A stretch of DNA of 64,000 bases from Poindextera sp963706385 (GTDB taxonomy: Bacteria; Pseudomonadota; Alphaproteobacteria; Caulobacterales; Caulobacteraceae). Made by a program: the position numbers and the translations under genes. The DNA is taken from the NCBI GenBank assembly GCA_963706385.1, contig OY970153.1:2976001-3040000 (forward strand), written 5' to 3'. Numbering within the stretch: the stretch's first letter is position 1; each line of letters opens with the position of its first letter. The notes under the pieces are model-generated. The model ran no database searches, was not told the origin of the DNA, and saw only the letters and a list, made by a program, of their open reading frames with translations. This document shows positions 39,241-48,474 of this stretch, piece after piece.

Positions 39241-40130
39241 GGACCGAACGCTGGAAGCCGAACCAAGGCTGGCGTTCGCCCTTCCAGGCAACGCACCAGC
39301 GACTCGGCCATCTTCTCCGTCCCGGTCAGAAGCGTGAGCGTTTCATCGCCGAGTTGGGCTTGCGCGAGCAGCACGCCAGCCATCGCTCTGCGATCTTCCA
39401 GCGTCAGGTCATCGCGGCTCGGCGCGCCGTTCCCGGCGGTGTTCCAGGCCAGAACATCGACAAATGGCCTCAGCGGCTCGACAATATCATCAGCGAGGTT
39501 GAAGGCGTTCGAGATCGAGGCGTGCTTGAGGCCAAAGGCCGGCAGCAAGCCGCTGGCCACCAGGGCGCGGGCCACACCCGACCGGATCACCGCATAACCG
39601 TAGTTCAGCATTTTGTTACGCCTATCGCCGTCGTCGTCTCGGCGAAAATCCGGCCAGAACTTTCCCCAGTAATATCGGGCCGCTTGCGCCTCGATATTGG
39701 CGGGATCGCCAGAGCCAACGCGGCGCGCCATTTCTCGAAGGGTGTGTCCCCCACCGACGCCCACGGCGTCGAGCGCGCCGGCCTGATTTTCGATCTTGGT
39801 TCTGACGATCGTTTGCCAGAGGCGCTTCTTCAGCGGCGCGCGGGTTTCGATTTGGATACGCGCGACGTCGGCTTGCCGGTGGTGGCGGTGAAATGGGAGC
39901 GCCAAGCCTGACGGCGTATGGCTTTCATCGGTCACCATCATCACCACGCCCGCCGTCATGCAGGCCGAGAGCAATGACGAGGTGAGGGTGGAGCGCGGCG
40001 AGTTGAGCACGACCCAGGCGACGTCCTCCAAAGAGAGCCGGACCTCGCCGTCATCCTGCGCCACGACGATCTGACCGTCCGCGTAGGAGAGGCGGGACGG
40101 CTGCGTCAGGTGCAGACCGCGCCACGCCAT
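39237..40130 (-). CDS. cas1: CRISPR-associated endonuclease Cas1 (type II)
   Basis: The 297-residue integrase has N-terminal LSLEDVAWVVLNSPRSTLTSSLLSACMTAGVVMMVTDESHTPSG and C-terminal metal-site blocks (ARYYWGKFW, NKMLNYGYAVIRSGVARALVASGLLPAFGLKH, FNLADDIVEPLRPFVD). The Glu/His/Asp ligands are probably in AARYYWG (as E/Q region), LKH and ADD. It appears intact. Its start overlaps the cas9 end by 25 bp. Confidence 0.95.
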   Translation of the reverse strand: MAWRGLHLTQPSRLSYADGQIVVAQDDGEVRLSLEDVAWVVLNSPRSTLTSSLLSACMTAGVVMMVTDESHTPSGLALPFHRHHRQADVARIQIETRAPLKKRLWQTIVRTKIENQAGALDAVGVGGGHTLREMARRVGSGDPANIEAQAARYYWGKFWPDFRRDDDGDRRNKMLNYGYAVIRSGVARALVASGLLPAFGLKHASISNAFNLADDIVEPLRPFVDVLAWNTAGNGAPSRDDLTLEDRRAMAGVLLAQAQLGDETLTLLTGTEKMAESLVRCLEGRTPALVRLPAFGP

Positions 40131-43100
40131 GTGCGCTTCTCCCGCTCGATCTCGAAACGCCGCCCGAGGCGATCAACCTGAAATTTTCGGAAGGACTTTA
40201 GGGTCTTGGCGCCGATGCCGCGGACCAATTCGTCCTTGGATCGATGGGGTGACAAGTTGATCGCTCCCGTCGAGCGGTCCATTCCCCGAAAATACCCATC
40301 GGCGAAGGTTCCGTCTGTCTTCTCGACCTCGATGAAGGAAAGCGGATACAGGCTCCACAAGAATTCATGATCGGGTCCCATGGTTGGCCAATCATGTTCG
40401 TTCTTGTAAGCTTGAACCGCTTGATTTGGAGGTGTCGGCCAGTCGTTCTTGTCAAAAATTTGATGTGGATAGACCGGAATCAGAAAATATTCCCAGACAC
40501 TGCGCTTGTTTTTCTTCTGGAATACATCCACGCGGGTCATCTCGCCGCGCTCGGCCACCCCGTCGCGGACGAGAACATCGACCTTCTTTGTGGTGGACAG
40601 GCGAACCTTGGCGATCGGGTCGCCCTTTGGAGACAGGGGACGGCGATCCTTCGGTTTGCCGGCTTCGATCCAGTCTCTTAGGGACGCCACCAGCCTGGCG
40701 TTTCGCTCGGCGTCCTTGATGCGCGCCAGGTCGGGTAGGGTCAGCGCCTCCACGGCTTTGCGTTCATAAACGACCACGCCCTCATCGGTTTCGACGAACC
40801 TGCGTATCGTCGCGGCATGGCCTTCACCGCGCGCGCGGCGTCGTTCGGCCCGAGCGACGAACAGCCGCGAATGCCGATCCATCGCGTCCTTGGTGAAGGA
40901 CGGCCAGGGCGGCGGAAAACCCGCGAAATCACGGTGATCGCCACGCGCTTCCGCCTCCTGAACCATCTTCGTCAGACGCTGGAGCGCACTTTCGGTGGTC
41001 GCCGCGACGATCAGGGCGTCCAGTGCGTGGTGACGATCATCGGACAGGCGCTTGCCATCGGCGTCCTTCTTCAAGCCCTGGATGCCCCATGCACGGCGGA
41101 GGCGGTCGGTCAGCGGTCCCGGACGTGTATAGACGTGTCGTTTCTCATCCTCGGGATACAAGCGCCTCAACTCGTCCGCCAGAAGCCGGCAAGCATAACG
41201 CGTGTCGTTCAGGTTGCGGGGCTTGAATTTTTCTTCCAGAATCTTAGCGTCCCTGAGAAGGTAGTTTCGCTTTTTCCGGCCTTTCATTGGCTTGATCGAC
41301 TCGACCGCCTCGGCGAACGTCGCCCAGCGTTTCTCATCGGCGCCGAACCATTCATACGGGGTCATGCCCCGCTTCTCCTGGTTCATCTTGGTGAAGCACA
41401 GCGTCTTGTTGACGAAACCGTCGTCGCCGGATCGGCTCCAAGGCAGGATATGATCGACCTCAATGGCGCGATTTGACGCGACGATGGTGTCAGGATGGAT
41501 GGCTTGGTCGCTGTAGAGGCAGCGACCGTTCTGTTCGCGCCAAAGTTCGTAGCGCAGCAGGTCTTCCGCGCCATGGGCGCCACCCCGACGTCCTCAAGAA
41601 ACTGTTCGCGCAAGCGATCCTTGGCCTTGTTCCGCTTTTCAATGCCGCTCTTGATCTCGTCGCGTTCTTCCTTGCTCTTGCCTACATCGCGCGCCAGTTC
41701 GACGTGAATGGCGCCGGGAAGGCCATGTTTCTGAACGATGGCCTTGACCTGTTTGAGCGCCTCGCTCAGCGCCTTCTTCGCCACTGGGTTGTTGATGTCG
41801 TCGATGCCTGTGATCGGTCGAACGGCGTGATCGTAGCCGGCTCGGGCGCAGGCCTCGGAATAGACGAGCCCCTGACGCAGATGCGGCAGGATGGCGCGGC
41901 ACGCCATGGCCGAGACGTGGCCGGCACCCTTGAAGCCGCTGAAGCTGCGACCGTCCTCGACGCCCGCGAGCAATGCGGCCAGCGCCGCCGGCTCCAACCC
42001 CAAGGTCTCAAGTCCGGTGCGGATCGAGCCGAGGTCGTCGCGGAAGGTGAGGATCGAAGCGATGGCGTCGAGCGTCTCCGGCGTGTTCAGCAACGCCTTC
42101 CAAACCATCTCGCCGGCGTTTTCAACGATGGTCTTTCGCAGGCTATAGGTTCCTTCCACGGCATGTCCGGAGCGCGCCACGAAGTCATTTTTCTCGTCCT
42201 CGGCGGCGACGCCAGCGAAGCGGGTGTCGGCGGACAGGCCCAGCAGATTGCGCAGCGTCTTGAAACTGATCGTCTTCTGTTGACCAAAACTGGCCTCGAC
42301 GAGCGTGATCTGCGCCGGGTTCAGGGCGATCTCTTCGCGGCCCGCCTGCAATCGCAATGCCGCCAACCGCGACAGCAAACGGAACCGCTCGAAGGACGGC
42401 GCCCGACGCGCCGCGCGCTTCTGGCTGGGCTCAAATGGGCAATCGCCGACTAGGTGCTCGCTGTCCTGCAATGGCCGTTGGAAGAACGCAACCTCGGCGA
42501 AGGCCGATTCCAGATCTTCTGTCGCCAAGGGATTTCCCATGCGTCGCTGCATATCGAAAATCAGGGCGACTTCCCGGACTTGATCGTCCCTCAGAATGGA
42601 CCGGCTGAACTGGCCATCGCGGTTGCGCTTGCGGCCGGCATATTCCGTATCGCGCGCGAACATCTCTCCCACCGTGCGCCAATGCGCCAGCCGATCCCGC
42701 GTCTCGCCGATGGCCTTGAGCATCTTCGAGGATTCGTCGGTCGCGTTGGCGCCTCGGTCTCGCTTGCTATTCGATTTGAAACCGCGATGGCGGGCGATAT
42801 GGCCGAGAACCACGGCCAACTCGGGACCCTTGAGCTTGCGATCCAGGCCGTCGGCGCGCAGCGCCCACGGATCGAACTCGGCTATCCTCAAAGCTCCAGG
42901 CCCGGCGCGTTCGAGCAGCCCATATCGGACGAACAACCCGCGAAGGTCGGCCATGCGCTTGCGGCGTCGGCGCAAGACACGACGCAATCCCCGATGTTGT
43001 CTGCGTAGTTGGTTTGTCGGGGTGCGCTCTTTGTCGGTTTCGGGGGCGTCGAAGGTCCAAACGCCCATGTCGACGATCTCGCCGTCGCCGCTGTCGGGCC

Positions 43101-43173
43101 GTCTGATCAGCGCCCAGCCGCAGGACGCAATCCCCAGATCGAGCCCGAGCGTGAGATCGTTGTGGATAACCAT
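40106..43173 (-). pseudogene. cas9: Cas9 (type II-C), frameshifted before the HNH domain
   Basis: A reconstructed protein would be ~1020 residues, normal for II-C. Frame 1 (43173 to ~41573) holds RuvC-I (LTLGLDLGIASCGWALI), the arginine-rich bridge helix (RRQHRGLRRVLRRRRKRM), recognition lobe and RuvC-II (AIHVELARD). After EDVGVAP the frame shifts and stops at 41383. The other frame continues GAEDLLRYELWREQNGRCLYSD, the HNH site (AIEVDHILPWSRSGDDGFVNK), RuvC-III (DDRHHALDALIVA) and the PAM-interacting end. One missing base near 41573 explains it. From ATG 41386 only an HNH-less fragment can be made. Confidence 0.92.
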
Positions 43174-43238
43174 GTCGCCGCCCCGCGATCTTTCGATATG
43201 AACATTGACTAACAAGCGCGGCGGTGCAACCTGAATAC

Positions 43239-43345
43239 GGGAGTCGGTAGGGAAGCCACGGTAAAGTGGTTTTCCACTGAAGGATTACCCTCGGAGGCGA
43301 CTCCGAGGGGATGCCTCAGCCGGCTTCGTCGTGATGCACGCCCTT
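43239..43345 (+). ncRNA. tracrRNA
   Basis: The anti-repeat at 43239-43262 (GGGAGTCGGTAGGGAAGCCA then CGGT) pairs over 24 bases with the 5' part of the CRISPR repeat; all three differences from perfect complementarity are G-U compatible. A short nexus-like hairpin AGTGG/CCACT (43265-43277) and a strong 9-bp hairpin CCCTCGGAG/CTCCGAGGG (43288-43309) follow. It lies upstream of cas9 and is divergent from it. The ends are estimated; a TTGACT at 43205-43210 may be a -35, but no good -10 is seen. Confidence 0.88.
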
Positions 43346-43438
43346 ATCGACAACCCGCGCCCAGGTCCCCTAGGTTGGCCCACGAGGGCGGACGCGCGTA
43401 CGCGACTCATCAAACCATGACGAGACGGGGAGAGCGAA

Positions 43439-43843
43439 ATGCGACTGGAAGGCGGATGCTATTGCAAGGCGGTGCGCTACGTGGCCGAGGGCGAGCCGAT
43501 GATGAAGGCCCAGTGCCATTGCCGCGAGTGCCAGTACATCACCGGCGGCTCGCCCAATGTGTTCATGGCCATGCCGATCGCCGGATTTTCCTACACCAAG
43601 GGACAGCCGCGGCAGTTCACCCGTAGCGACCTGGAACGGCCGATGACGCGCGAGTTCTGCCCCAACTGCGGAACCCATCTGGCCACACGCGCGCCGGGCT
43701 TTCCGGCGGTCGTCGTCAAGGTCGGCACGCTGGACGACCCAAGCCTGTTCGGCGGGCCGGACCTGGCGATCTACACCATCGACCAGCAGAGCTTCCACCA
43801 GATCCCGGCCGGGGCGCGCACGTTCGAGCGGCTGCCCGGCTAA
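43439..43843 (+). CDS. GFA family (CENP-V/GFA domain) zinc protein
   Basis: The 134-residue protein has the GFA zinc-binding cysteines: GGCYCKAVRY, QCHCRECQ and EFCPNCGTHL. The family includes glutathione-dependent formaldehyde-activating enzyme, but most members have no proven activity. A GGGGAGAGCGA leader precedes the ATG. It flanks the CRISPR locus and is convergent with the serine hydrolase. Confidence 0.9.
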   Translation: MRLEGGCYCKAVRYVAEGEPMMKAQCHCRECQYITGGSPNVFMAMPIAGFSYTKGQPRQFTRSDLERPMTREFCPNCGTHLATRAPGFPAVVVKVGTLDDPSLFGGPDLAIYTIDQQSFHQIPAGARTFERLPG

Positions 43844-45090
43844 CGCCCCAGCGCTTGGTAGGCCAGGGTTTGGAACATCGGCAACGCGGCCGCCGCGGCC
43901 ATGCGCTGGCCGGTGGCGAGCTGCGAGACGCTTTCCGGCTCCAACGGCATCGAGTTCTGCACCAGATAGATCACGATCAGGTTCTCGGCCGGGTCGGCGC
44001 GCCACCAGGTGCCGAAGGCGCCGGGCCAGCCGAAGGCGCCGTTGGTGCCCGGACCCATCCAGGCCTGCTTGTCCTGATCGACCACCACCGACACGCCCAG
44101 ACCGAAGCCCTGCCCGGCCCAGAACGGCATGCCCAGGAACGGGATCTCGCGCTGGGCGTCGGTCAGCCGGTTGGCGACCATCAGCTCAACCGTCTCGGGC
44201 TTTAGCAGCCGCGCCCCGTCGACCTCGCCCTTGCCCAAGAGCATGCGGGCGAATCTCAAATAATCGTCGGCGGTCGAGATCAGCCCGCCGCCGCCGCCGC
44301 AGAAGACGGGCGGGACGTCATGGCGTGTGAACCGCACGGGCGAGAGGCTCATGTCCTCCTCCAGCCGGTAGACCACCGCGGCGCGCTCGCGTTTTTGCGG
44401 CGGGACGTAGAAGTCGGTGTCGACCATGCCGAGCGGCCGGAAAATTCTCTCGAACAGCACCTCGCGGAACGGCTTGCCCTCGATGCGGCCGACCAGAAAG
44501 CCCAGGACGTCGGTCGAATGGCTGTAGTGCAGCCGATCGCCCGGCGGATAGGACAGCGGCAGGCCACCCAACGCCTTCAGCCAAGCGTCAGGTTCGAGTT
44601 CGTTGTTTAGCACGTCACCCAGCGCCTTCTGGTACGCGAAGGCGATCGGTCCAATCGAAGTGAAGCCGTATGCGAAGCCGCCGCGGTGGGTCATCAGATC
44701 GTCGACCGTGATGTCGCGGGGCGCGGGATAGGTGTCCTCCACCGGGCCTTCGGCGTCCTTCAGCACCCGCATGTTGGAAAACTCGGGCATCCATTTGGTG
44801 ATCGGATCGTCCAGCCGGAGCCTGCCTTCCTCGATCAGCATCAGGGCCGCGACCGAGGTGATCGGCTTGGTCATCGAGGCGATGCGGAACAGGGTGTCGC
44901 GGGTCATCGGAAGGCCGGCTGCGATGTCGCGCTGGCCCACGACGGTGACGTCGGCGATCTGGCCGTTGCGCCACAAAAGCGTGACCGCGCCGGAGAGCAC
45001 GCCGCTGTCGATCACCCCCTGCAGAGCGGGGCGAATCTTGGCGAGGCCTTCGTGTGAAAAACCGCTGACGTCGATGTTGGCGTCGTCCAT
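43840..45090 (-). CDS. serine hydrolase, beta-lactamase/esterase family VIII
   Basis: The 416-residue protein has a class C beta-lactamase-like fold. The nucleophile motif is SMTK in LFRIASMTKPITSVAALMLIEEG, the second motif is a YSH in LHYSHSTDVLGFLVG, and the third-motif region is FGWPGAFGTWW. There is no signal peptide, so it is likely an intracellular esterase rather than a drug-resistance enzyme. The stop overlaps that of the GFA gene. Confidence 0.87.
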   Translation of the reverse strand: MDDANIDVSGFSHEGLAKIRPALQGVIDSGVLSGAVTLLWRNGQIADVTVVGQRDIAAGLPMTRDTLFRIASMTKPITSVAALMLIEEGRLRLDDPITKWMPEFSNMRVLKDAEGPVEDTYPAPRDITVDDLMTHRGGFAYGFTSIGPIAFAYQKALGDVLNNELEPDAWLKALGGLPLSYPPGDRLHYSHSTDVLGFLVGRIEGKPFREVLFERIFRPLGMVDTDFYVPPQKRERAAVVYRLEEDMSLSPVRFTRHDVPPVFCGGGGGLISTADDYLRFARMLLGKGEVDGARLLKPETVELMVANRLTDAQREIPFLGMPFWAGQGFGLGVSVVVDQDKQAWMGPGTNGAFGWPGAFGTWWRADPAENLIVIYLVQNSMPLEPESVSQLATGQRMAAAAALPMFQTLAYQALGR

Positions 45091-45188
45091 GTCGCTCCTC
45101 CAGCGAACGGCGCGGGTCCAGGTCCGGGGCGCCGTTTTCTCTACGATAGCGGGGAATCCCCCTCCGGCCTATGGAGCGGTGAGGAAGC

Positions 45189-45698
45189 CTATTTCCGGAA
45201 GGTCCCGACCAGTTCGCCCCTGGCCAGCACATGGCCGCGCATCGCCGCGTTCAGCGCCGCCAGATGCGCTCCGGCCGGCAAGACCAGCGGCGCGTCGAGC
45301 GCGATGATCTGGAAGTGGTAGTGATGCAGGCCAAAGGGCGGCCGCGGCCCGAAATAGCCGACGCGTCCGACGTCGTTGAGCCCCTGGACCCCGCCCGCCA
45401 GCCCGTTCTCGGGCAGGCCGTCGGCGTCGCCTGGAATATTCCACACCAGCCAGTGGGTGAAGGTTCCGCCCGGCGCGTCCGGATCGCGCAGGGTCAGGGC
45501 GTAGGCCCGCGCGCCGGCCGCCGGCGTCCAGTTCAGCGGCGGCGAGTGGTTCTCGCCGTAGGCCGAATAGCGCCGGGGGATCGCGCCGCCGGGCGAGAAG
45601 GCGGGTGAGGTGAGCTGCATCGTGGGGCCTGCCGATCCGGCCGCGCCGGGAACGCCCAAAAGAGTCAGCATCAGGGCAAGGGCGAACGGCGCGCGCAT
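45189..45698 (-). CDS. YbhB/YbcL-type PEBP (Raf kinase inhibitor-like) protein
   Basis: The 169-residue protein has a signal peptide (about residues 1-22). PEBP motifs are LTLRDPDAPGGTFTHWLVWNIP and VGYFGPRPPFGLHHYHFQIIALD. Family members bind anionic phospholipid-like ligands. The bacterial role is not known. Confidence 0.9.
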   Translation of the reverse strand: MRAPFALALMLTLLGVPGAAGSAGPTMQLTSPAFSPGGAIPRRYSAYGENHSPPLNWTPAAGARAYALTLRDPDAPGGTFTHWLVWNIPGDADGLPENGLAGGVQGLNDVGRVGYFGPRPPFGLHHYHFQIIALDAPLVLPAGAHLAALNAAMRGHVLARGELVGTFRK

Positions 45699-45742
45699 GA
45701 CAAGTTTACCATATCCCTGTCCGCCCCGCCCGGCGAGGGGCG

Positions 45743-46366
45743 TCAGCGCCAGCCATAGTTGAAGCTCACGCTGATCCGCTCGGTCTTGGCCCGGTTGGCC
45801 GGCACCTCATGCCTGAGCCAGCTCTCCCACATCAGGATCGTTCCAGGGGAGGGCGTCAGATAGACGAAGGCCCGCTGGTCCTCGCCCGCGTCCGCGCGAC
45901 GGGGTGGGGCGGCCATCATCAGGGGCAGGCGCGGGTCCTCCAGTTTCAACGCGCTGGCGCCCGGCGGGACGCTCACATAGACCGTGCCAGAAATGACGCT
46001 GTGCGGGTGGATGTGGCCGCTGTGCGCCGCGCCGGGTTCGAGGATATTGACCCACAGGCTGTCCAGCCTCAGCCGTCCGCCGCCGAGATCGAGCGCCAGG
46101 GCCTGGGCGAAGGCCCGCGCCTGACGGTCCAGCCGGGTCTTCAGCGCCCCGAACACGCTGGCCCGGGTCGGCAGGTCGTCCAGCGAGGCGTAGGAGGTGT
46201 AGCCGCCGTAGCCGTGCGCCTCGCACCAGGCCCGCCCCGCCGCATCCTCCGCCGCCAGCATCCGGCAGGCCGCCTCCAGCTCGGCGTTGAACGCGGCGAA
46301 CCCCGGCCGGTCGGCCAGCGAGGCCTCGAAAATCCGGGTGGCGAACAGGGTGCGAAGGCGGCTCAT
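45743..46366 (-). CDS. putative 2OG-Fe(II) oxygenase-like protein
   Basis: The 207-residue protein starts at 46366; an upstream in-frame start adds a non-conserved leader. The block SLWVNILEPGAAHSGHIHPHSVISGTVYVSVPPGASALKLEDPR and the C-terminal LFVFPSWLRH-like ILMWESWLRHEVPANRAKTERISVSFNY fit the family of small cupin-like putative 2-oxoglutarate oxygenases, with HxH iron-ligand candidates in GHIHPH. No substrate is known. Confidence 0.8.
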   Translation of the reverse strand: MSRLRTLFATRIFEASLADRPGFAAFNAELEAACRMLAAEDAAGRAWCEAHGYGGYTSYASLDDLPTRASVFGALKTRLDRQARAFAQALALDLGGGRLRLDSLWVNILEPGAAHSGHIHPHSVISGTVYVSVPPGASALKLEDPRLPLMMAAPPRRADAGEDQRAFVYLTPSPGTILMWESWLRHEVPANRAKTERISVSFNYGWR

Positions 46367-46484
46367 GGCGCGCAGTAGGCGCGCGCGCCCGGCGCTGTCA
46401 AACCCGCCCGAACGATTGAACCCCGTCGCCGCCGGGCGTACATCCGGGGCCTTGAGGGAGAATGGGCCACAGGGGCGGATCGCG

Positions 46485-47330
46485 ATGCCGAACACCGCTG
46501 CACGACGGGCGCTGGCCGCCCTGACCGCGGCTCTGGCGCTGGCCGCCTGCGCCCCGCCGCCCCGCGACCGGCTGGATCAGGACAGACTGAACGCCGACAT
46601 CGACCAGTCGATCGGCGGGCTGGGCACCTGCGTCATCCTGCGCGACACGCGGAGCGGCCGGAAGGTCTATCAGTACGGCCGATTCGATATCTGTTCGGCC
46701 CAATTGCCGCCGTGCGAGACGTTCGAGCCGGCCGCGGCCCTGATCGGGCTCGACGCCGGTCTGATCACGCCCAAAACGGTGTTCAAATGGGACGGGACGC
46801 CTCAGCCGACCGCCGCCTGGCAGGTCGACGCCGATCTTGCCCAAGCGTTCCGGGGCTCGATCGGCTGGTGGTTCGCCGCCCTGTCGGAGCGGGTCGGCCG
46901 CGACCGCTACGCCTCGGCGCTGCGGGCTTTCGGCTACGGGAACAAGAACCCGGCCGGGCCGATCGTCAGCTTCTGGCAGGGGCCGGCGCGGGGCGGCGGG
47001 TTGACCATTTCGCCCGGCGGCCAAGCCAACTTCATGCGGCGGCTCTATGCCGGAAAGCTCGCCGTCAAGCCGGCCAGTCTCCAGACCGTGCAGGCGTTGA
47101 TGGTGAACGAGGCCCGCGGGGCGGCGCAGATGAGCGCCATCGCGGCAAGCTGTCCGGACCAGGCCGACCGCGGCCGCGGCGTCGGCTGGTGGGTCGGACG
47201 GCTGAAATCGCCGACGCGCGATCTGGTGTTCGCCGCCGTGGTCGAGGCGGCCGAGCCGCCGCCCGGCTCGGAGGTTGGCGACAGCCTGAAGGACGCCTTC
47301 ACCGACGTGGGCCTATGGCCGGCGAGTTGA
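46485..47330 (+). CDS. class D beta-lactamase homologue, lipoprotein, catalytic residues lost
   Basis: The 281-residue protein has a lipobox LAAC (Cys22). Family landmarks of OXA enzymes are present: LIGLDAG after the active-site helix, FRGSIGWWF (second motif region), FGYGNKN (YGN motif) and GVGWWVG. The active-site STFK position reads ETFE (residues 78-81), so nucleophile Ser and carbamylated Lys are both replaced by Glu, and the KTG motif is absent. A hydrolytic beta-lactamase is therefore unlikely; a binding or scaffold role is possible. Confidence 0.85.
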   Translation: MPNTAARRALAALTAALALAACAPPPRDRLDQDRLNADIDQSIGGLGTCVILRDTRSGRKVYQYGRFDICSAQLPPCETFEPAAALIGLDAGLITPKTVFKWDGTPQPTAAWQVDADLAQAFRGSIGWWFAALSERVGRDRYASALRAFGYGNKNPAGPIVSFWQGPARGGGLTISPGGQANFMRRLYAGKLAVKPASLQTVQALMVNEARGAAQMSAIAASCPDQADRGRGVGWWVGRLKSPTRDLVFAAVVEAAEPPPGSEVGDSLKDAFTDVGLWPAS

Positions 47331-47381
47331 CGCTCGCGACCGGCTTCGCCGAGCTGTCATCAACATGTGGAACGTTAAGGC

Positions 47382-48470
47382 ATGAAACACCTCTCCGGCT
47401 TGGCCGCGGCGCTGGTCGCCTGGCTGCTCGTCCTGCCATTGTCGCCGGCCCGGGCGCTGGAGGCGTCGGCGGTGGAGCGCACGGCGCCGGACCGCATCGT
47501 CGTCACTTGGCGGGGAAGCGATCCCGTCGACGTCTATCTCGCCGCCCGGCCGGATGCGCCGGTCGGACAAGCCCGCCGCGTCGCCCGCGCCGATCGCGAC
47601 GGCGCCCTCGCCGCCGTCTGGACGGCTTCCTCCCGGCCCTATGTCATATTGAGGGACGAGCGCGACGGGTCGATCGTTCGGGTCGCCGAGCGGCTTCTGC
47701 CGCTGGAGCGCGGCTCCAATTTCCGCGACCTGGGCGGCTATCCGGCCGTGGGCGGCAAGCATGTCCGCTGGGGGCTGATCTATCGCACCGCCGCGACGCC
47801 GATGCTGACCGACGCCGATTTCACCTATGTCGCGCGACTGGGCGTGCGATCGGACATCGACCTGCGCTCGCTGGAAGAGCGTCAGCTCGCGCCCGACCGG
47901 TTGCCGGCCCGCGCCGGCGCGCGCTATTTCGCCAATGACTATCCGGCCAGCGAGATCTTTTCGAACCTTCCCGCCAAGCCGAATCCCGGCGCCGGCCAGA
48001 GCACGATCGCTGGCCTCTATCGCACCTGGCCGGTTTCGCTGGCGCCGCAGTTCCGCGCGATCTTCCAGGCGTTGCTGCGAGGCAAGGGGGCGGTGACCTA
48101 CCACTGCTCGGCCGGGCAGGACCGCACGGGCGTGGCCAGCGCGCTGGTGCTGACCGCGCTCGGCGTGCCGCGCGACGTGATCCTGGCCGACTACCAGCTC
48201 TCGACCCAGGACCGGCGTCCCGAGAACGAGATGCCGAGGCTGGATCCGGCGCGTTATCCCGGCAATCCGGTCGCCGCCTTCTACGCCAGGGCGCAGGCTG
48301 CCGGCCCGATGACGCCCAAACCGCTCTATGACGCGCAAGGCGTCGCCTATCTGCAGCAGACCTTCGATGCGATCGACGCCCAGTGGGGCTCGGTCGACGC
48401 CTATCTTGACCAGGTCCTCGGGGTGGACCGACGCGCCGTCGCCCGGTTGCGCGCGCTCTACCTCGAATAA
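47382..48470 (+). CDS. secreted tyrosine/dual-specificity phosphatase
   Basis: The 362-residue protein has a signal peptide (about residues 1-25). The body contains RGSNFRDLGGYPAVGGKHVRWGLIYRTA, VRSDIDLRSLEERQLAPD and the P-loop HCSAGQDRTGVASALVLTALG with catalytic Cys and Arg. This fits the family of bacterial tyrosine phosphatases that can also act on phosphoinositides. It probably acts in the periplasm. It starts 51 bp after the lactamase homologue. Confidence 0.9.
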   Translation: MKHLSGLAAALVAWLLVLPLSPARALEASAVERTAPDRIVVTWRGSDPVDVYLAARPDAPVGQARRVARADRDGALAAVWTASSRPYVILRDERDGSIVRVAERLLPLERGSNFRDLGGYPAVGGKHVRWGLIYRTAATPMLTDADFTYVARLGVRSDIDLRSLEERQLAPDRLPARAGARYFANDYPASEIFSNLPAKPNPGAGQSTIAGLYRTWPVSLAPQFRAIFQALLRGKGAVTYHCSAGQDRTGVASALVLTALGVPRDVILADYQLSTQDRRPENEMPRLDPARYPGNPVAAFYARAQAAGPMTPKPLYDAQGVAYLQQTFDAIDAQWGSVDAYLDQVLGVDRRAVARLRALYLE

Positions 48471-48474
48471 GGGC

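Noticed and set aside
40106..41386. The second cas9 half as a separate nuclease gene
   Set aside because: Its sequence joins the upstream HNH in frame and has no start before the HNH; it is the C-terminal part of a frameshifted Cas9.
43205..43210. TTGACT as a tracrRNA promoter
   Set aside because: No acceptable -10 at 16-18 bases; kept only as a remark in the tracrRNA entry.
46485..47330. An active OXA-type resistance enzyme
   Set aside because: Nucleophile Ser and general-base Lys are replaced and KTG is missing, so hydrolysis is unlikely.
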